Of a DNA stretch of 64,000 nt, positions 43,034 to 52,132 are shown one piece after another. Numbering within the stretch: the stretch's first letter is position 1; the number at the start of each line of letters is the position of its first letter. The translations under genes were made by a program, and so were the position numbers. The notes beneath the pieces are model-generated. The model saw only the letters and a program-made list of their open reading frames with translations, was not told the DNA's origin and searched no databases. The stretch comes from Stercoripulliclostridium_A sp045577735 (GTDB lineage: Bacteria > Bacillota > Clostridia > Christensenellales > DTU072): NCBI GenBank assembly GCA_045577735.1, contig JAZNIY010000019.1, forward strand, positions 1-64,000, in the 5' to 3' direction.

Positions 43034-44434
43034 ATGTCAAACATAGCAAAAGGAAGCGTTTCGCAAGTTATGGGACCCGTTGTTGACGTATGGTTTGAAG
43101 ATGGCTTCTTGCCGGCGATACACAACGCTTTGACAATGCAAATCAAGGACAAAAAGCTTACTGTAGAGGTTGCACAACATATTGGTGACAACGTTGTTCG
43201 TTGTATAGCGATGTCCTCTACCGACGGCCTTAAGAGAGGCACTCCGGTTGTAGATACCGGTAAGACCATAAGCGTACCCGTTGGTAGAAGCACTTTAGGT
43301 AGAATTTTCAACGTGCTAGGTGACGTTGTAGACAATCAACCTTTCGAGGGAGATATGGAAAGATGGAACATTCATAGACCGGCACCCAGTTATAGCGAGC
43401 TATCCACTTCAACCGAAATTCTAGAAACGGGAATTAAGGTTATCGACTTGATATGTCCTTTCTCTAAGGGTGGTAAGATTGGTTTGTTTGGAGGCGCAGG
43501 CGTTGGCAAAACGGTACTCATAATGGAACTTATCAACAACGTTGCCAAGCAACACGGTGGCCTTTCCGTATTTACCGGCGTAGGTGAACGTACCAGAGAG
43601 GGTAACGACCTTTATAACGAAATGAAGGATTCCGGCGTTCTTGCCAATACCACTTTGGTATATGGTCAAATGAACGAGCCTCCGGGTGCAAGAATGAGAG
43701 TTGCGCTATCGGGACTAACGATGGCAGAATATTTTAGAGATGAAGAAAGACAGGATGTTCTTTTGTTCATAGATAATATTTTCCGTTTTACCCAAGCTGG
43801 TAGTGAAGTTTCTGCGCTACTTGGCCGTATGCCGAGTGCCGTTGGATATCAACCCACGCTTGCAACGGAAATGGGTGATCTTCAAGAGCGTATAACTTCC
43901 ACGAAAAAGGGTTCTATAACCTCTATTCAAGCCGTTTACGTTCCTGCTGACGACTTGACTGACCCTGCGCCTGCAACAACGTTTGCGCACTTGGATGCAA
44001 CGACCGTTCTTTCAAGAAGTATTGCTTCTCAAGGTATATATCCCGCTGTTGATCCTTTGGAGTCCACAAGCCGTATCCTTTCACCTGAAATTTTGGGAGA
44101 GGAACACTATAGCGTGGCTAGAGAAGTTCAACGCATATTGCAACGTTACCAAGAGTTGATGGATATTATTGCTATAATGGGTATGGACGAGTTATCAGAC
44201 GAAGACAAGTTATTGGTACAAAGAGCAAGAAAAATACAAAGATTCCTTTCACAACCCTTTGACGTGTCGGAAAAATTTACGGGAATACCCGGAGCATATG
44301 TACCTTTGAGCGAAACCATTCGTGGCTTCAAAGAGATTATAGAGGGCAAGCACGATGATTTACCCGAATCCGCATTCCTCTTTGTAGGAACCATAGATGA
44401 AGCAGTAGAAAAGGGTAAGAAGGTGGCACGATGA
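43034..44434 (+). CDS. atpD: ATP synthase F1 subunit beta
   Basis: A protein of 466 residues. The catalytic P-loop GGAGVGKT is at 153-160, GERTREGNDLYNEM carries the catalytic Glu, and the DELSDEDK (DELSEED-type) loop is present near 393. It is the catalytic subunit of F1. ATG 43034 follows AAAAAGGA; an in-frame start 36 bases upstream overlaps atpG. Its stop codon overlaps atpC. Confidence 0.95.
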   Translation: MSNIAKGSVSQVMGPVVDVWFEDGFLPAIHNALTMQIKDKKLTVEVAQHIGDNVVRCIAMSSTDGLKRGTPVVDTGKTISVPVGRSTLGRIFNVLGDVVDNQPFEGDMERWNIHRPAPSYSELSTSTEILETGIKVIDLICPFSKGGKIGLFGGAGVGKTVLIMELINNVAKQHGGLSVFTGVGERTREGNDLYNEMKDSGVLANTTLVYGQMNEPPGARMRVALSGLTMAEYFRDEERQDVLLFIDNIFRFTQAGSEVSALLGRMPSAVGYQPTLATEMGDLQERITSTKKGSITSIQAVYVPADDLTDPAPATTFAHLDATTVLSRSIASQGIYPAVDPLESTSRILSPEILGEEHYSVAREVQRILQRYQELMDIIAIMGMDELSDEDKLLVQRARKIQRFLSQPFDVSEKFTGIPGAYVPLSETIRGFKEIIEGKHDDLPESAFLFVGTIDEAVEKGKKVAR

Positions 44435-44691
44435 AAACCTTTCTTCTAAGGATAACCTCTCCTGAGGGTGATCTATTCTGCGAAAACGTATATAGCGTTA
44501 GCGTACGTGGTACCGAGGGTGAGCTTGCCATTATGGCAGGCCACGTTCCCTTTGTTACCTACGTTTTGCCTTGCGAGTGCAAGATTGAGCTTGAAGATGG
44601 TGAAAAGGTAGGGAATATAGAGGGTGGAGTGCTAGTTGTATCTAGCGAAAAGACCATATTACTTACCGGCAGTTTTGGTTGGAAAGAGTAA
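44431..44691 (+). CDS. atpC: ATP synthase F1 subunit epsilon, lacking the C-terminal helical domain
   Basis: A protein of 86 residues containing the N-terminal beta-sandwich (ITSPEGDLFCENVYSVSVRG, AGHVPFVTYVLP, GGVLVVSSEKTILLTG). The usual protein has about 130-140 residues; the C-terminal pair of helices, which inhibits ATP hydrolysis in many bacteria, is absent. The stop codon is followed directly by non-coding DNA and the operon terminator, with no sign of a frameshifted remainder. The enzyme should lack epsilon-type inhibition. Confidence 0.85.
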   Translation: MKTFLLRITSPEGDLFCENVYSVSVRGTEGELAIMAGHVPFVTYVLPCECKIELEDGEKVGNIEGGVLVVSSEKTILLTGSFGWKE

Positions 44692-44716
44692 GAGAGGGCG
44701 AAATAATAGAAGAGTG

Positions 44717-44744
44717 AAGCACGTTTAGACGTGCTTTATTTTTT
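44717..44744 (+). terminator. Terminator of the atp operon
   Basis: Stem AAGCACGT/ACGTGCTT with loop TTAG, then ATTTTTTG. Confidence 0.85.
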
Positions 44745-44769
44745 GAAAAGGGGCAATGTATTCATTAGA

Positions 44770-44799
44770 TTGACTAAATTGGCGCGCCTATGTTAAAAT
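44770..44799 (+). promoter_or_regulatory. Promoter of the nrnA-surE operon with GGCGCGCC in the spacer
   Basis: TTGACT (44770-44775), 18-nt spacer containing the palindrome GGCGCGCC (44781-44788), TAAAAT (44794-44799). TTGGAGA and ATG 44822 follow. Confidence 0.6.
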
Positions 44800-44821
44800 G
44801 AAAACGAACGTTGGAGATATT

Positions 44822-45769
44822 ATGAACAATAATTTTGAAAAAGCTTTAGAAGTAATTAAAGAGTACGACACAATAATATTACATCGTCATTCCAGTCCCG
44901 ACGGTGATGCCATTGGTTCACAAATTGGCATGAAGAAGTTGCTACAAGCAAATTTTCCTAAAAAGACAATCTACGTTGTAGGCGATGCGCCCGGTAGATA
45001 TTCTTTTGTTGAGGACTCGGTTATGGATGAGATTAGTGACGATACCTACGAGGGTGCACTTGCCATTCTTCTTGATATGGGCGCATCTCATTTGGTTAGT
45101 GACGAGAGGTATAAGCTTGCAAAGACTACCATTAGGATTGACCACCATCAATACGTAGAGCAGTTTGCAGACCTCGAAATTGTCGATACAAGCTTCGAAA
45201 GTTGTGCCGGGTTGGTGGCTTCGCTGGCAATGGAATGGGGGCTTAAAATGCCCGCTGACGGCGCCAAGGCACTATATACGGGAATGGTTACCGATTCGGG
45301 ACGCTTCCGTTATGATTCAACTAGCGCCCACACCTTTAAAATAGCTTCCTATCTTTTTGAAACCGGCTTTGATGCTAGTGACGTATATCTTAACCTATAT
45401 AGTGACGATCTAGAAATGATTAAGTTACGTGCAAGTTTTGTTTTAAAGATTAAAATAACGGAGCACGGTGTAGGATATATTTACACAACGTTAGATGAAG
45501 TTAAGGAATATGGAGTAAGCACCTTTACTATTTCACGTGGTATGGTTAATACTATGGCGGAAATTAAAGGAGTTAACACCTGGGTAAACTTTACGGAAAG
45601 TGAAGAGGGTGTGCTATGTGAACTTCGTTCCAAGACCCAAAACATAAACAAGATAGCGGTTAAGTATGGTGGTGGCGGTCACGTTAAGGCGAGTGGTGCA
45701 AGAGTAAAGGATAGAGAAGAAGCCATGGCAATGCTCCAAGATCTTGATCAAATGCAAATAGAGGAATAG
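44822..45769 (+). CDS. nrnA: DHH/DHHA1 phosphoesterase, NrnA-like oligoribonuclease/pAp phosphatase
   Basis: A protein of 315 residues. Motif I is HSSPDGDAIGS, motif III is IDHH, and the DHHA1 end is GGGGHVKASG. NrnA degrades very short oligonucleotides to mononucleotides and removes the 3' phosphate from pAp in the cytoplasm. ATG 44822 with TTGGAGA was chosen over an in-frame ATG at 44798, which overlaps the -10 box. One base separates it from a second DHH gene. Confidence 0.85.
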   Translation: MNNNFEKALEVIKEYDTIILHRHSSPDGDAIGSQIGMKKLLQANFPKKTIYVVGDAPGRYSFVEDSVMDEISDDTYEGALAILLDMGASHLVSDERYKLAKTTIRIDHHQYVEQFADLEIVDTSFESCAGLVASLAMEWGLKMPADGAKALYTGMVTDSGRFRYDSTSAHTFKIASYLFETGFDASDVYLNLYSDDLEMIKLRASFVLKIKITEHGVGYIYTTLDEVKEYGVSTFTISRGMVNTMAEIKGVNTWVNFTESEEGVLCELRSKTQNINKIAVKYGGGGHVKASGARVKDREEAMAMLQDLDQMQIEE

Positions 45770-45770
45770 T

Positions 45771-46751
45771 ATGAGTTTAGAAATCAAAAAGCAGATCCTT
45801 GCAAAAATAAAGGAATATAACAAAATAATCATATCTCGTCACATTCGTCCTGATGGTGATTGCACGGGAGGCACGAAAGGTTTGAAGGAAATATTGACTT
45901 TAACCTACCCCGAAAAGGAAATATACCTAGTAAATGGCGATTATGCCGAGTATCTTTCATTCCTTGGTGGGGAGGATAGTCAATTTGAAGACGAGTTTTA
46001 TAGCGATGCTTTGTTGATTGTACTTGATACTGCGTCTACCGATCGCATATCAAACCCCAAATATAATCTTGCAAAGGAAATCATAAAGATTGACCACCAC
46101 ATTAACATTAAGCCTTATGGTGATATAAGTTGGGTAGAAGATTGGCGTTCTTCACTTTGCGAAATGATAGTTGACTTTTATGCCACTTTCAAAGATGAGT
46201 TAAAGATAAACAAGCAAGCCGCTACCTATCTTTATACTGGTATGGTAACCGATAGTGGAAGATTCAGATTCAACACCGTTACAGGTGATACTATGCGTCT
46301 TGCAGGCATGATGCTAGACCTTGGTGTAGAGATGGATTGGTTATATGCAAGGCTAAAGATGGAAGATTACAAAGCACTTGTATTCAAGGCATACGCACTT
46401 TCACAAATAAAGTTGACGGAAAATGGTGTTGCCTATATTCACGTTGACAAAGAGATGCAAGAAAAGTTTAATCTTTCTAGGGAAGAAGCAAGTATGGCCG
46501 TATCATTTGCCGAGTATATTAAAGGCAGTTTGATATGGGTAGCTTTTATTGATAATCCCGACGGCACTATTAGAGTAAGACTACGTTCAAGATTTGTAAC
46601 TTGTAACGACATTGGTGAAAGTTGGCGTGGTGGTGGTCACGAATGTGCTTGTGGCGCAACGTTACACTCTGTTGAGGAAATAGAAAAACTACTTGTTCAA
46701 GCTGACGTCAAACTAAAAGAATACAAAGAAACACACGAGGGTTGGCTATGA
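45771..46751 (+). CDS. Second DHH/DHHA1 phosphoesterase, NrnA paralogue
   Basis: A protein of 326 residues, aligned over its whole length with the preceding protein: HIRPDGDCTGG for motif I, LDTAS, IDHHIN, and GGGHECACG at the end. Metal-binding Asp and His residues are kept, so it should be active. The divergence suggests a different substrate length or type, or a hetero-oligomer; neither can be decided here. Its stop overlaps the surE start (ATGA). Confidence 0.85.
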   Translation: MSLEIKKQILAKIKEYNKIIISRHIRPDGDCTGGTKGLKEILTLTYPEKEIYLVNGDYAEYLSFLGGEDSQFEDEFYSDALLIVLDTASTDRISNPKYNLAKEIIKIDHHINIKPYGDISWVEDWRSSLCEMIVDFYATFKDELKINKQAATYLYTGMVTDSGRFRFNTVTGDTMRLAGMMLDLGVEMDWLYARLKMEDYKALVFKAYALSQIKLTENGVAYIHVDKEMQEKFNLSREEASMAVSFAEYIKGSLIWVAFIDNPDGTIRVRLRSRFVTCNDIGESWRGGGHECACGATLHSVEEIEKLLVQADVKLKEYKETHEGWL

Positions 46752-47479
46752 GAATACTTTTAACCAACGATGATGGCATAAATGCAGAAGGACTAAAAGT
46801 TCTTACCGAATTTGCTAGTACGCTAGGTCACGTTACGGTGTGTGCTCCTAGGAAGCAACAAAGCGCAAAGTCACACGCCATTAATATTCATACTCCCTTT
46901 GTCGTTAAAAAAGTGGAGTATGAAGGAGCTGATGAGGCTTATGAAGTGGACTCTACTCCGGTTGATTGCGTGCGTTTTGGTACGTTAGGCCTTTTGAGGG
47001 ACTACGACGTGGTATTTTCGGGCGTAAACCGTGGCCTTAATATGGGCGAAGACATAGCCTATTCGGGCACGGTAGGGGCCATTTTCGAGGCCAAGTATCG
47101 TAACATAAAAGCCATAGCGTTTTCTGCAGAGATTCACTCGTTTGATAGTGCAAGGGCGTGGATAGGTAAAGCCTATGACTTTATTACCAAACACAATATG
47201 TTTGACTGCTGTGACCTACTTAACGTTAACGTTCCCGACAATCCTAAAGGCATAGTAGTAACAAAGCAAGGAGGCGCCTACTATACCGATAGCTTCCAAG
47301 AGATTGAAAAAGACTTGTGGCAACAAAACGGATATTGTATTCACCACAACTGCCACGATATAACGATTGATACCGATGCAACCATTGACGGCTACGTAAC
47401 GATTACCCCCGTTATAACCGATAGAACGAACCATAGTGCGTTTGATGAACTAATAAAAAGGGTAGGGGAAAGCAAATAA
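46748..47479 (+). CDS. surE: 5'/3'-nucleotidase SurE
   Basis: A protein of 243 residues. The metal site NDDG is at 7-10, and SGVNRGLNMGEDIAYSGTVGA is the family signature. SurE removes phosphate from nucleoside 5'- and 3'-monophosphates and short polyphosphates. It is translationally coupled to the second DHH gene, so the three genes can take nanoRNA to mononucleotides to nucleosides. The start MRILLTNDDG was chosen over a TTG six bases upstream. Confidence 0.9.
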   Translation: MRILLTNDDGINAEGLKVLTEFASTLGHVTVCAPRKQQSAKSHAINIHTPFVVKKVEYEGADEAYEVDSTPVDCVRFGTLGLLRDYDVVFSGVNRGLNMGEDIAYSGTVGAIFEAKYRNIKAIAFSAEIHSFDSARAWIGKAYDFITKHNMFDCCDLLNVNVPDNPKGIVVTKQGGAYYTDSFQEIEKDLWQQNGYCIHHNCHDITIDTDATIDGYVTITPVITDRTNHSAFDELIKRVGESK

Positions 47480-47492
47480 TAATTAATAAAGT

Positions 47493-47523
47493 AAAAGGCA
47501 ACTCAAATGAGTTGCCTTTTTTT
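47493..47523 (+). terminator. Terminator of the nrnA-surE operon
   Basis: Stem AAAAGGCAACTC/GAGTTGCCTTTT with a four-base loop and T run. Confidence 0.9.
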
Positions 47524-47530
47524 ACAATCA

Positions 47531-47554
47531 AAAGGCACTCGAAAGAGTGCCTTT
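47531..47554. terminator. Second hairpin, terminator for the minus-strand run
   Basis: Stem AAAGGCACTC/GAGTGCCTTT with GAAA loop; on the minus strand it follows the stop of the surface protein gene and ends in TTTTGATTG. Confidence 0.75.
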
Positions 47555-47585
47555 CTATCTTTACAAGAAAGAAATTTTTGTGTGA

Positions 47586-50500
47586 TTATGCTTGAACGGG
47601 TGCATATTCAACTTCAATAGCAGTAACGCGAACTTGTTTGCCATCTGTGCCATTCTTTACAGCGTTAAGAACTACGGATGAACCACTTACGGTTGTTTTA
47701 ACGTTGCTAATATCAGTAGTAGTATCTTCACCTACGTATAGGAATGCGTAAGTACCGGTTTGGCAAGAAATCTTTACAGAAACGAGTTCATAGCCATCTG
47801 CTACAGAAATAGTTAGAGAACCGGCGGGAGAATCAGTAGCATAAATTCTAATGTGATTGCCATTGTAAGCTTTACCACTATTAGCACCTCCGTCTACTTT
47901 TACAGATACAACAGAGTCAAGAGAGAATGATTGCTTGGTAGTGCTGGAAGTCCAACCTTCGCTGGTGATAAGATCTGCAATAGAAGCAGAAACAGTGGTG
48001 GTAGCTACGGTTAGAGGAGTACCACAACGGTCACAGTTACCTTCAGCGTTGGGTTCAGTATGTCCAAGGGGAAGTCCATTTTCTTTTTCACAAACAGTAC
48101 ATTTTGCTGCAGTCAAGCAAGTTGCATCGGTATAAGTTGAGCAAACGTGAGCAGTAGTAATAGTTGTGGTTGAACCTTGAGCAATTTGTGCCTTTTCATA
48201 ATAGATGGTAATAGTTCCGGAAACGGAAACAACGTCACCTAGACCAACTTGAGTATTAGTGCGGAAAACAAGGATGCTATTGGTGCCATCGGTGATGTAG
48301 AAAGACATGTTGTTGTAAGAACTCCATGCTTCGTATATGCTGGAAACAGTACCAGAAAGTTCTACAGCAGCGCCTTCTGCACCTGCAATAGCACCAGCGA
48401 TAGTGGTGATTGCGGAAGGAGTTTCGGGTTCACCTTCACCTTCGCCGGGGTTGGGGGTTTCTCCGCCTTCACTGCCGGTGATGGTTACGGTTGAGCCTTG
48501 TGCTACTTGTGCAACTTGGCTATAAATGGTAATGGTGCCAACTACGGAAACGGTGTTACCTAGTTCAACTTGAGTATTAGTGCGGAAAACAAGGATGCTA
48601 TTGGTGCCATCAGTGATGTAGAAAGACATGTTGTTGTAAGAACTCCATGCTTCGTAAATTTCAGAAACAGTACCGGTTAGTTCTACAGAAGCACCTTCAC
48701 TTGCAGCAAGAGCACCTTCGATGGTGGTGATGGGTGCAGCGGGTTCTTCAACTTCGGGAGCCGTATAAATAGCGGACTTGGTATAGGTTGCACCTTGAGC
48801 CATTTGTGCAGCGTTGTTGTAAGCGCTAGGAGTGCCGGTTACAAGAATATAATCACCAACAGCAAGGTCAGAGCCACCCTTTAGTCTGTAGCAGTCAAGG
48901 TCATTGGTGCCATCGCTTAGGGTTACGGTGATGTTGTCGTATTGATCATTGTAAACAGTCTTAATGTTCTTTACGTAGCCGTAAATTACGGTGTCAGCAA
49001 CGCCGGTGCCAGCAATACCTGCATCAGCAGCGGTCTTAAGATCGGTAACGTTAAGAGCAACGAAGGGAGCAACAGCTTCAATGGTTCCATTGTAGTTTTT
49101 AATGGGAGCTGCAAAAGCGATTGAATCGCCTACTGCGATAGTTGCAGCATTGTCACCCTTGTAACGGTAAATCATGAGTTCGTTGCCTTCAGCGTCTATT
49201 ACGTAGAAAGTAACGTTCTTGTATTGTTCACTATAAGCTTCGGAAATCCTGGAAACAGTACCGATAATCATATAGCTGTCTTCGGTGGTAGAACCACTGG
49301 CGAGAGCAGCGCCTGCGTTAAGAGCAGCTTTGATGAAAGAAGTTCTTGCAGCGGGGATGGTTACAGTGTAAGTAGCGGTGTCGCTTGCAGAACCACTGGT
49401 GATGGTAGCGGTAAAGGTTACGGTTTGTTCAGCAGAAGCTTGTGTGATAGTAACAGCATTGCCTTCACCTATAACTGCACCAGTACCTTCAACAGACCAT
49501 TCGATGCTAGTATCTGCTATAGTAGCTTCGGGAAGAACGAAGTTTTCAGAATATCTTTCAGATAAGCTAATAAGACCCTTTTGACGTTCAACCTTTTCAG
49601 CATCGGTAAGTACTTCGTTTACGATTTCGATAGAATCAACGCTATCGGGGTAGAGTTGGAAGTTGCTGGAGTAAACGTTGATAACACCGGTTAGGTTAGC
49701 TTTTGCACCGGGTTCCCATGCATCAACAACAGCTTGATTTTCTTCTTCATCAAGGAGATATAGGTTGCTGTAGAAAATGAAATCAACGCCATTTACGGTG
49801 AAGTGATAGTTGTAATCGCCTTCTTCGGGGATTGCTCCAAGGATAACGCCCTTTAGGGTTGCTCTGGTAGATTGAACAGCGTCAAGAGTTTCAGCATCTT
49901 GCATGTTTTTAGCACTACCAAAGAGTTCAGTTCTGTCTACGTAGGGAAGAGTTGCAGGATCTACAGATTTACCAGTGTAGATAATTTCGCAATCCTTGTT
50001 GAATTCGTAGCAACCACCGTACTTGGTAACGGTACCTTTAACAACGATTTCAGTTCCACGAGGGAATGCAGCGTTCATGCTTTCTCTGGTTTCAAGAACT
50101 TCGTCGGAAAGAGTGGGTTTGTATGCATAGTAGCCGTTGCCGTCTTCGTCAACTAGCCAAATAGAACCAGCAGAACTGCCACCTGGTTTTGCGCTAATAC
50201 CTATAACGTAACCTTTAACGGTGAATACTTCTTCTTTGCTACCAGCGATACAGCCAGCGATGTATTCTTCATAGGTGTTAATTTTGAAAGCGGGAACTTT
50301 GTGGTTAAAAGTTAGGGTTTCGGTGTTACCATTTTCATCGATAATGGTAGCGGTAAGAGTATAAACGATTTCTTCAGGTGAGAATTCGTCTACGTCGATG
50401 GAAAGAAGACCATTTTCTATTGCACCAAGGGTGATTCCTTCTGCGGGGCCGGAAGTAACGGTGAGTTTCCATTCAACAGTATAGCTACCTTCTTTGTTCT

Positions 50501-50702
50501 TTAGAACTGCGGGACGGGTAAAGTCTGCGCCGGTTGATAAAGAAGCATTCTTAAGCATGGTAGACAAATACTCTTTTGCGTTGTTAAGGCCTGTAACGTC
50601 GTTAGGGTCTTTCTTATCTGTGGGGTTAAGGGTAACTGATACAGCACAGATAGCAGTTGCGAAAACGAGAATTAAGGCGATACACAAAACTAGTTTTTTC
50701 AT
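47586..50702 (-). CDS. Large secreted protein with Ig-like, repeated OB-fold-like and CxxC modules
   Basis: A protein of 1038 residues with a signal peptide (1-20). An Ig-like region (EIVYTLTATIIDENGNTETL) is followed by OB-fold-like units, each with the plan V-x-G-T/Y-V...Y...VDEDG or DGTN...A-GD-x-V, similar to YhcR-type nucleic-acid-binding modules. Two of these, near 680-765 and 790-870, are almost identical (SYNNMSFYITDGTNSILVF). A cysteine segment (CLTAAKCTVCEKEN, CDRCGTPL) and a C-terminal domain (about 905-1038) follow. There is no LPxTG signal or final helix. The gene lies last in the run with the nuclease lipoprotein and the ABC importer; an OB-fold protein there could bind DNA or RNA, which is inference. 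Confidence 0.6.
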   Translation of the reverse strand: MKKLVLCIALILVFATAICAVSVTLNPTDKKDPNDVTGLNNAKEYLSTMLKNASLSTGADFTRPAVLKNKEGSYTVEWKLTVTSGPAEGITLGAIENGLLSIDVDEFSPEEIVYTLTATIIDENGNTETLTFNHKVPAFKINTYEEYIAGCIAGSKEEVFTVKGYVIGISAKPGGSSAGSIWLVDEDGNGYYAYKPTLSDEVLETRESMNAAFPRGTEIVVKGTVTKYGGCYEFNKDCEIIYTGKSVDPATLPYVDRTELFGSAKNMQDAETLDAVQSTRATLKGVILGAIPEEGDYNYHFTVNGVDFIFYSNLYLLDEEENQAVVDAWEPGAKANLTGVINVYSSNFQLYPDSVDSIEIVNEVLTDAEKVERQKGLISLSERYSENFVLPEATIADTSIEWSVEGTGAVIGEGNAVTITQASAEQTVTFTATITSGSASDTATYTVTIPAARTSFIKAALNAGAALASGSTTEDSYMIIGTVSRISEAYSEQYKNVTFYVIDAEGNELMIYRYKGDNAATIAVGDSIAFAAPIKNYNGTIEAVAPFVALNVTDLKTAADAGIAGTGVADTVIYGYVKNIKTVYNDQYDNITVTLSDGTNDLDCYRLKGGSDLAVGDYILVTGTPSAYNNAAQMAQGATYTKSAIYTAPEVEEPAAPITTIEGALAASEGASVELTGTVSEIYEAWSSYNNMSFYITDGTNSILVFRTNTQVELGNTVSVVGTITIYSQVAQVAQGSTVTITGSEGGETPNPGEGEGEPETPSAITTIAGAIAGAEGAAVELSGTVSSIYEAWSSYNNMSFYITDGTNSILVFRTNTQVGLGDVVSVSGTITIYYEKAQIAQGSTTTITTAHVCSTYTDATCLTAAKCTVCEKENGLPLGHTEPNAEGNCDRCGTPLTVATTTVSASIADLITSEGWTSSTTKQSFSLDSVVSVKVDGGANSGKAYNGNHIRIYATDSPAGSLTISVADGYELVSVKISCQTGTYAFLYVGEDTTTDISNVKTTVSGSSVVLNAVKNGTDGKQVRVTAIEVEYAPVQA
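48245..48335 (-). repeat. Internal coding repeat, copy A
   Basis: 91 bases match 48566-48656 with a single difference by eye, at an offset of 321 bases (107 codons). It encodes the core of one OB-fold-like unit. Confidence 0.85.
48566..48656 (-). repeat. Internal coding repeat, copy B
   Basis: Partner of 48245-48335. The flanks diverge, so the identity is concentrated in a short core, as after gene conversion or a recent domain duplication. Confidence 0.85.
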
Positions 50703-50775
50703 TGTTTGTTGTCCTCCTCGAGTTTTTGTTTGTTTTTTTGACTATAGGGTTACTTTTGTTTTATTACTACGTTGA

Positions 50776-52086
50776 TTACTCAACGAAGGTAAAATGAGTG
50801 TAGTGGAAAACCTTAATTTGGTATTCGCCTTGGAAGTAGTCAACCAAGCCCTTTACGGAAATCTCTTTTCCAATAAAATCGTCTTTAGTGAGAAGATCGC
50901 CGTTTTCGTCGAGCAATACCATAGTACGAACGTCAATTTCGGTACCATCTTCTGCAATACAAGACAAAGTCATAGCACCATCGGAGTTTCCGCCGTTGTT
51001 GGTGGTGTATACTTTAGTTACAGTTAGGTTTTCCATAGAAATGGATGCAGAAAGCATAAGATGTTTAATCTCATACTCTTTGGAGTTAATCGTTACTTTT
51101 CCACTAACAAAATCACTTGCTTCAACAAGAGAGTAGGAAGGAGTTTTGTTAGATTCAAGGAGTTGTAGGTTATTAGGATCATCCGGGAAGAATTCACGGT
51201 ATTGAACGTCGCTTATTTGATAGGTATCACCGGTTTCATAATATTGTACAATTCCTATAACGCGTACTTTGTTACCAATACCAAGCATTTCCATACCGGT
51301 ACCGCTAAGGTTGAATCCGTAGTAAACAGTCATACCATAATATAGGTTGGTTGCTTGGTCATAAGATTCAACGTAAGCCGTTTGAGAGTCGTTTTGAACA
51401 ACTATACCTTCAATAGCAACTCTAACGGTATTGTAATCTTCAATGTTGGTGCGTAGCTCTTTAATGCTCAAGGAAACGGTTTCACCGTCATAGATTTCGG
51501 GATCTTTAACAGTGGAGTGAACGTAAAGAAGTTCCTCTTTTGCTTGGTTAAGAGCGTTCATAGCTACTTCACCATAACGGTTATTAGCTGTGTTGGAAGC
51601 AATTGCAAGACCATTTTGGAGTAGTTCTACGTTTAGGTTACGGTAATCACTGCTTGCGCTGGTTTTGTACCACACCCAAACCATATATCTATCACCGGTT
51701 GAGTCAACGTTCCAGTTGCCGTCGTCAGATTCAATTATGATGGAGACAGCATCTTTAAGTGCATTTTTAGTAAAGCGTGATGCCATGTGACCATAAGGTT
51801 CAATCTTACCGGTGGATTCGGGGGTATTAACTGCAAGGAATCTACCCTTTAGAATACCTGTAGCAACAATAGATTTGTCAACGTTAAAGTGAACGGTATC
51901 ACCGTCAACGTGGTTTTTTACAGTTACTTCTTGTTTGAGAGAGCTTGAACTCATATCTAGTTTGAGATCAGCAACGTAGTCAATATGATTGTCGTCACCA
52001 TCCTCTTTGTCGCCACAACCGACGACAAAGAAGAGTGATAGACATAATATTGTTATTATAGAAAGAATACTAATAATTTTTTTCAT
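50776..52086 (-). CDS. Staphylococcal-nuclease-like lipoprotein with C-terminal OB-type domains
   Basis: A protein of 436 residues. Lipobox VVGC acylates C24. The nuclease domain (about 50-185) has VDGDTVHF with D61 and D63, R82 in GRFLAVNTPE, E90, and R133 in GDRYMVW, matching the SNase catalytic set. The calcium-ligand Asp before TPE is Asn (N87). Two beta-rich regions follow (about 205-310 and 315-436) that resemble OB-type domains. It should cut DNA or RNA at the outer face of the membrane. It lies 46 bases after the binding-protein gene of the ABC importer, with no terminator between. Confidence 0.8.
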   Translation of the reverse strand: MKKIISILSIITILCLSLFFVVGCGDKEDGDDNHIDYVADLKLDMSSSSLKQEVTVKNHVDGDTVHFNVDKSIVATGILKGRFLAVNTPESTGKIEPYGHMASRFTKNALKDAVSIIIESDDGNWNVDSTGDRYMVWVWYKTSASSDYRNLNVELLQNGLAIASNTANNRYGEVAMNALNQAKEELLYVHSTVKDPEIYDGETVSLSIKELRTNIEDYNTVRVAIEGIVVQNDSQTAYVESYDQATNLYYGMTVYYGFNLSGTGMEMLGIGNKVRVIGIVQYYETGDTYQISDVQYREFFPDDPNNLQLLESNKTPSYSLVEASDFVSGKVTINSKEYEIKHLMLSASISMENLTVTKVYTTNNGGNSDGAMTLSCIAEDGTEIDVRTMVLLDENGDLLTKDDFIGKEISVKGLVDYFQGEYQIKVFHYTHFTFVE

Positions 52087-52132
52087 AATAACCTTCTTTA
52101 AAAAAGTTTGTTTTTGTTGTTAAGTAAGTTGA

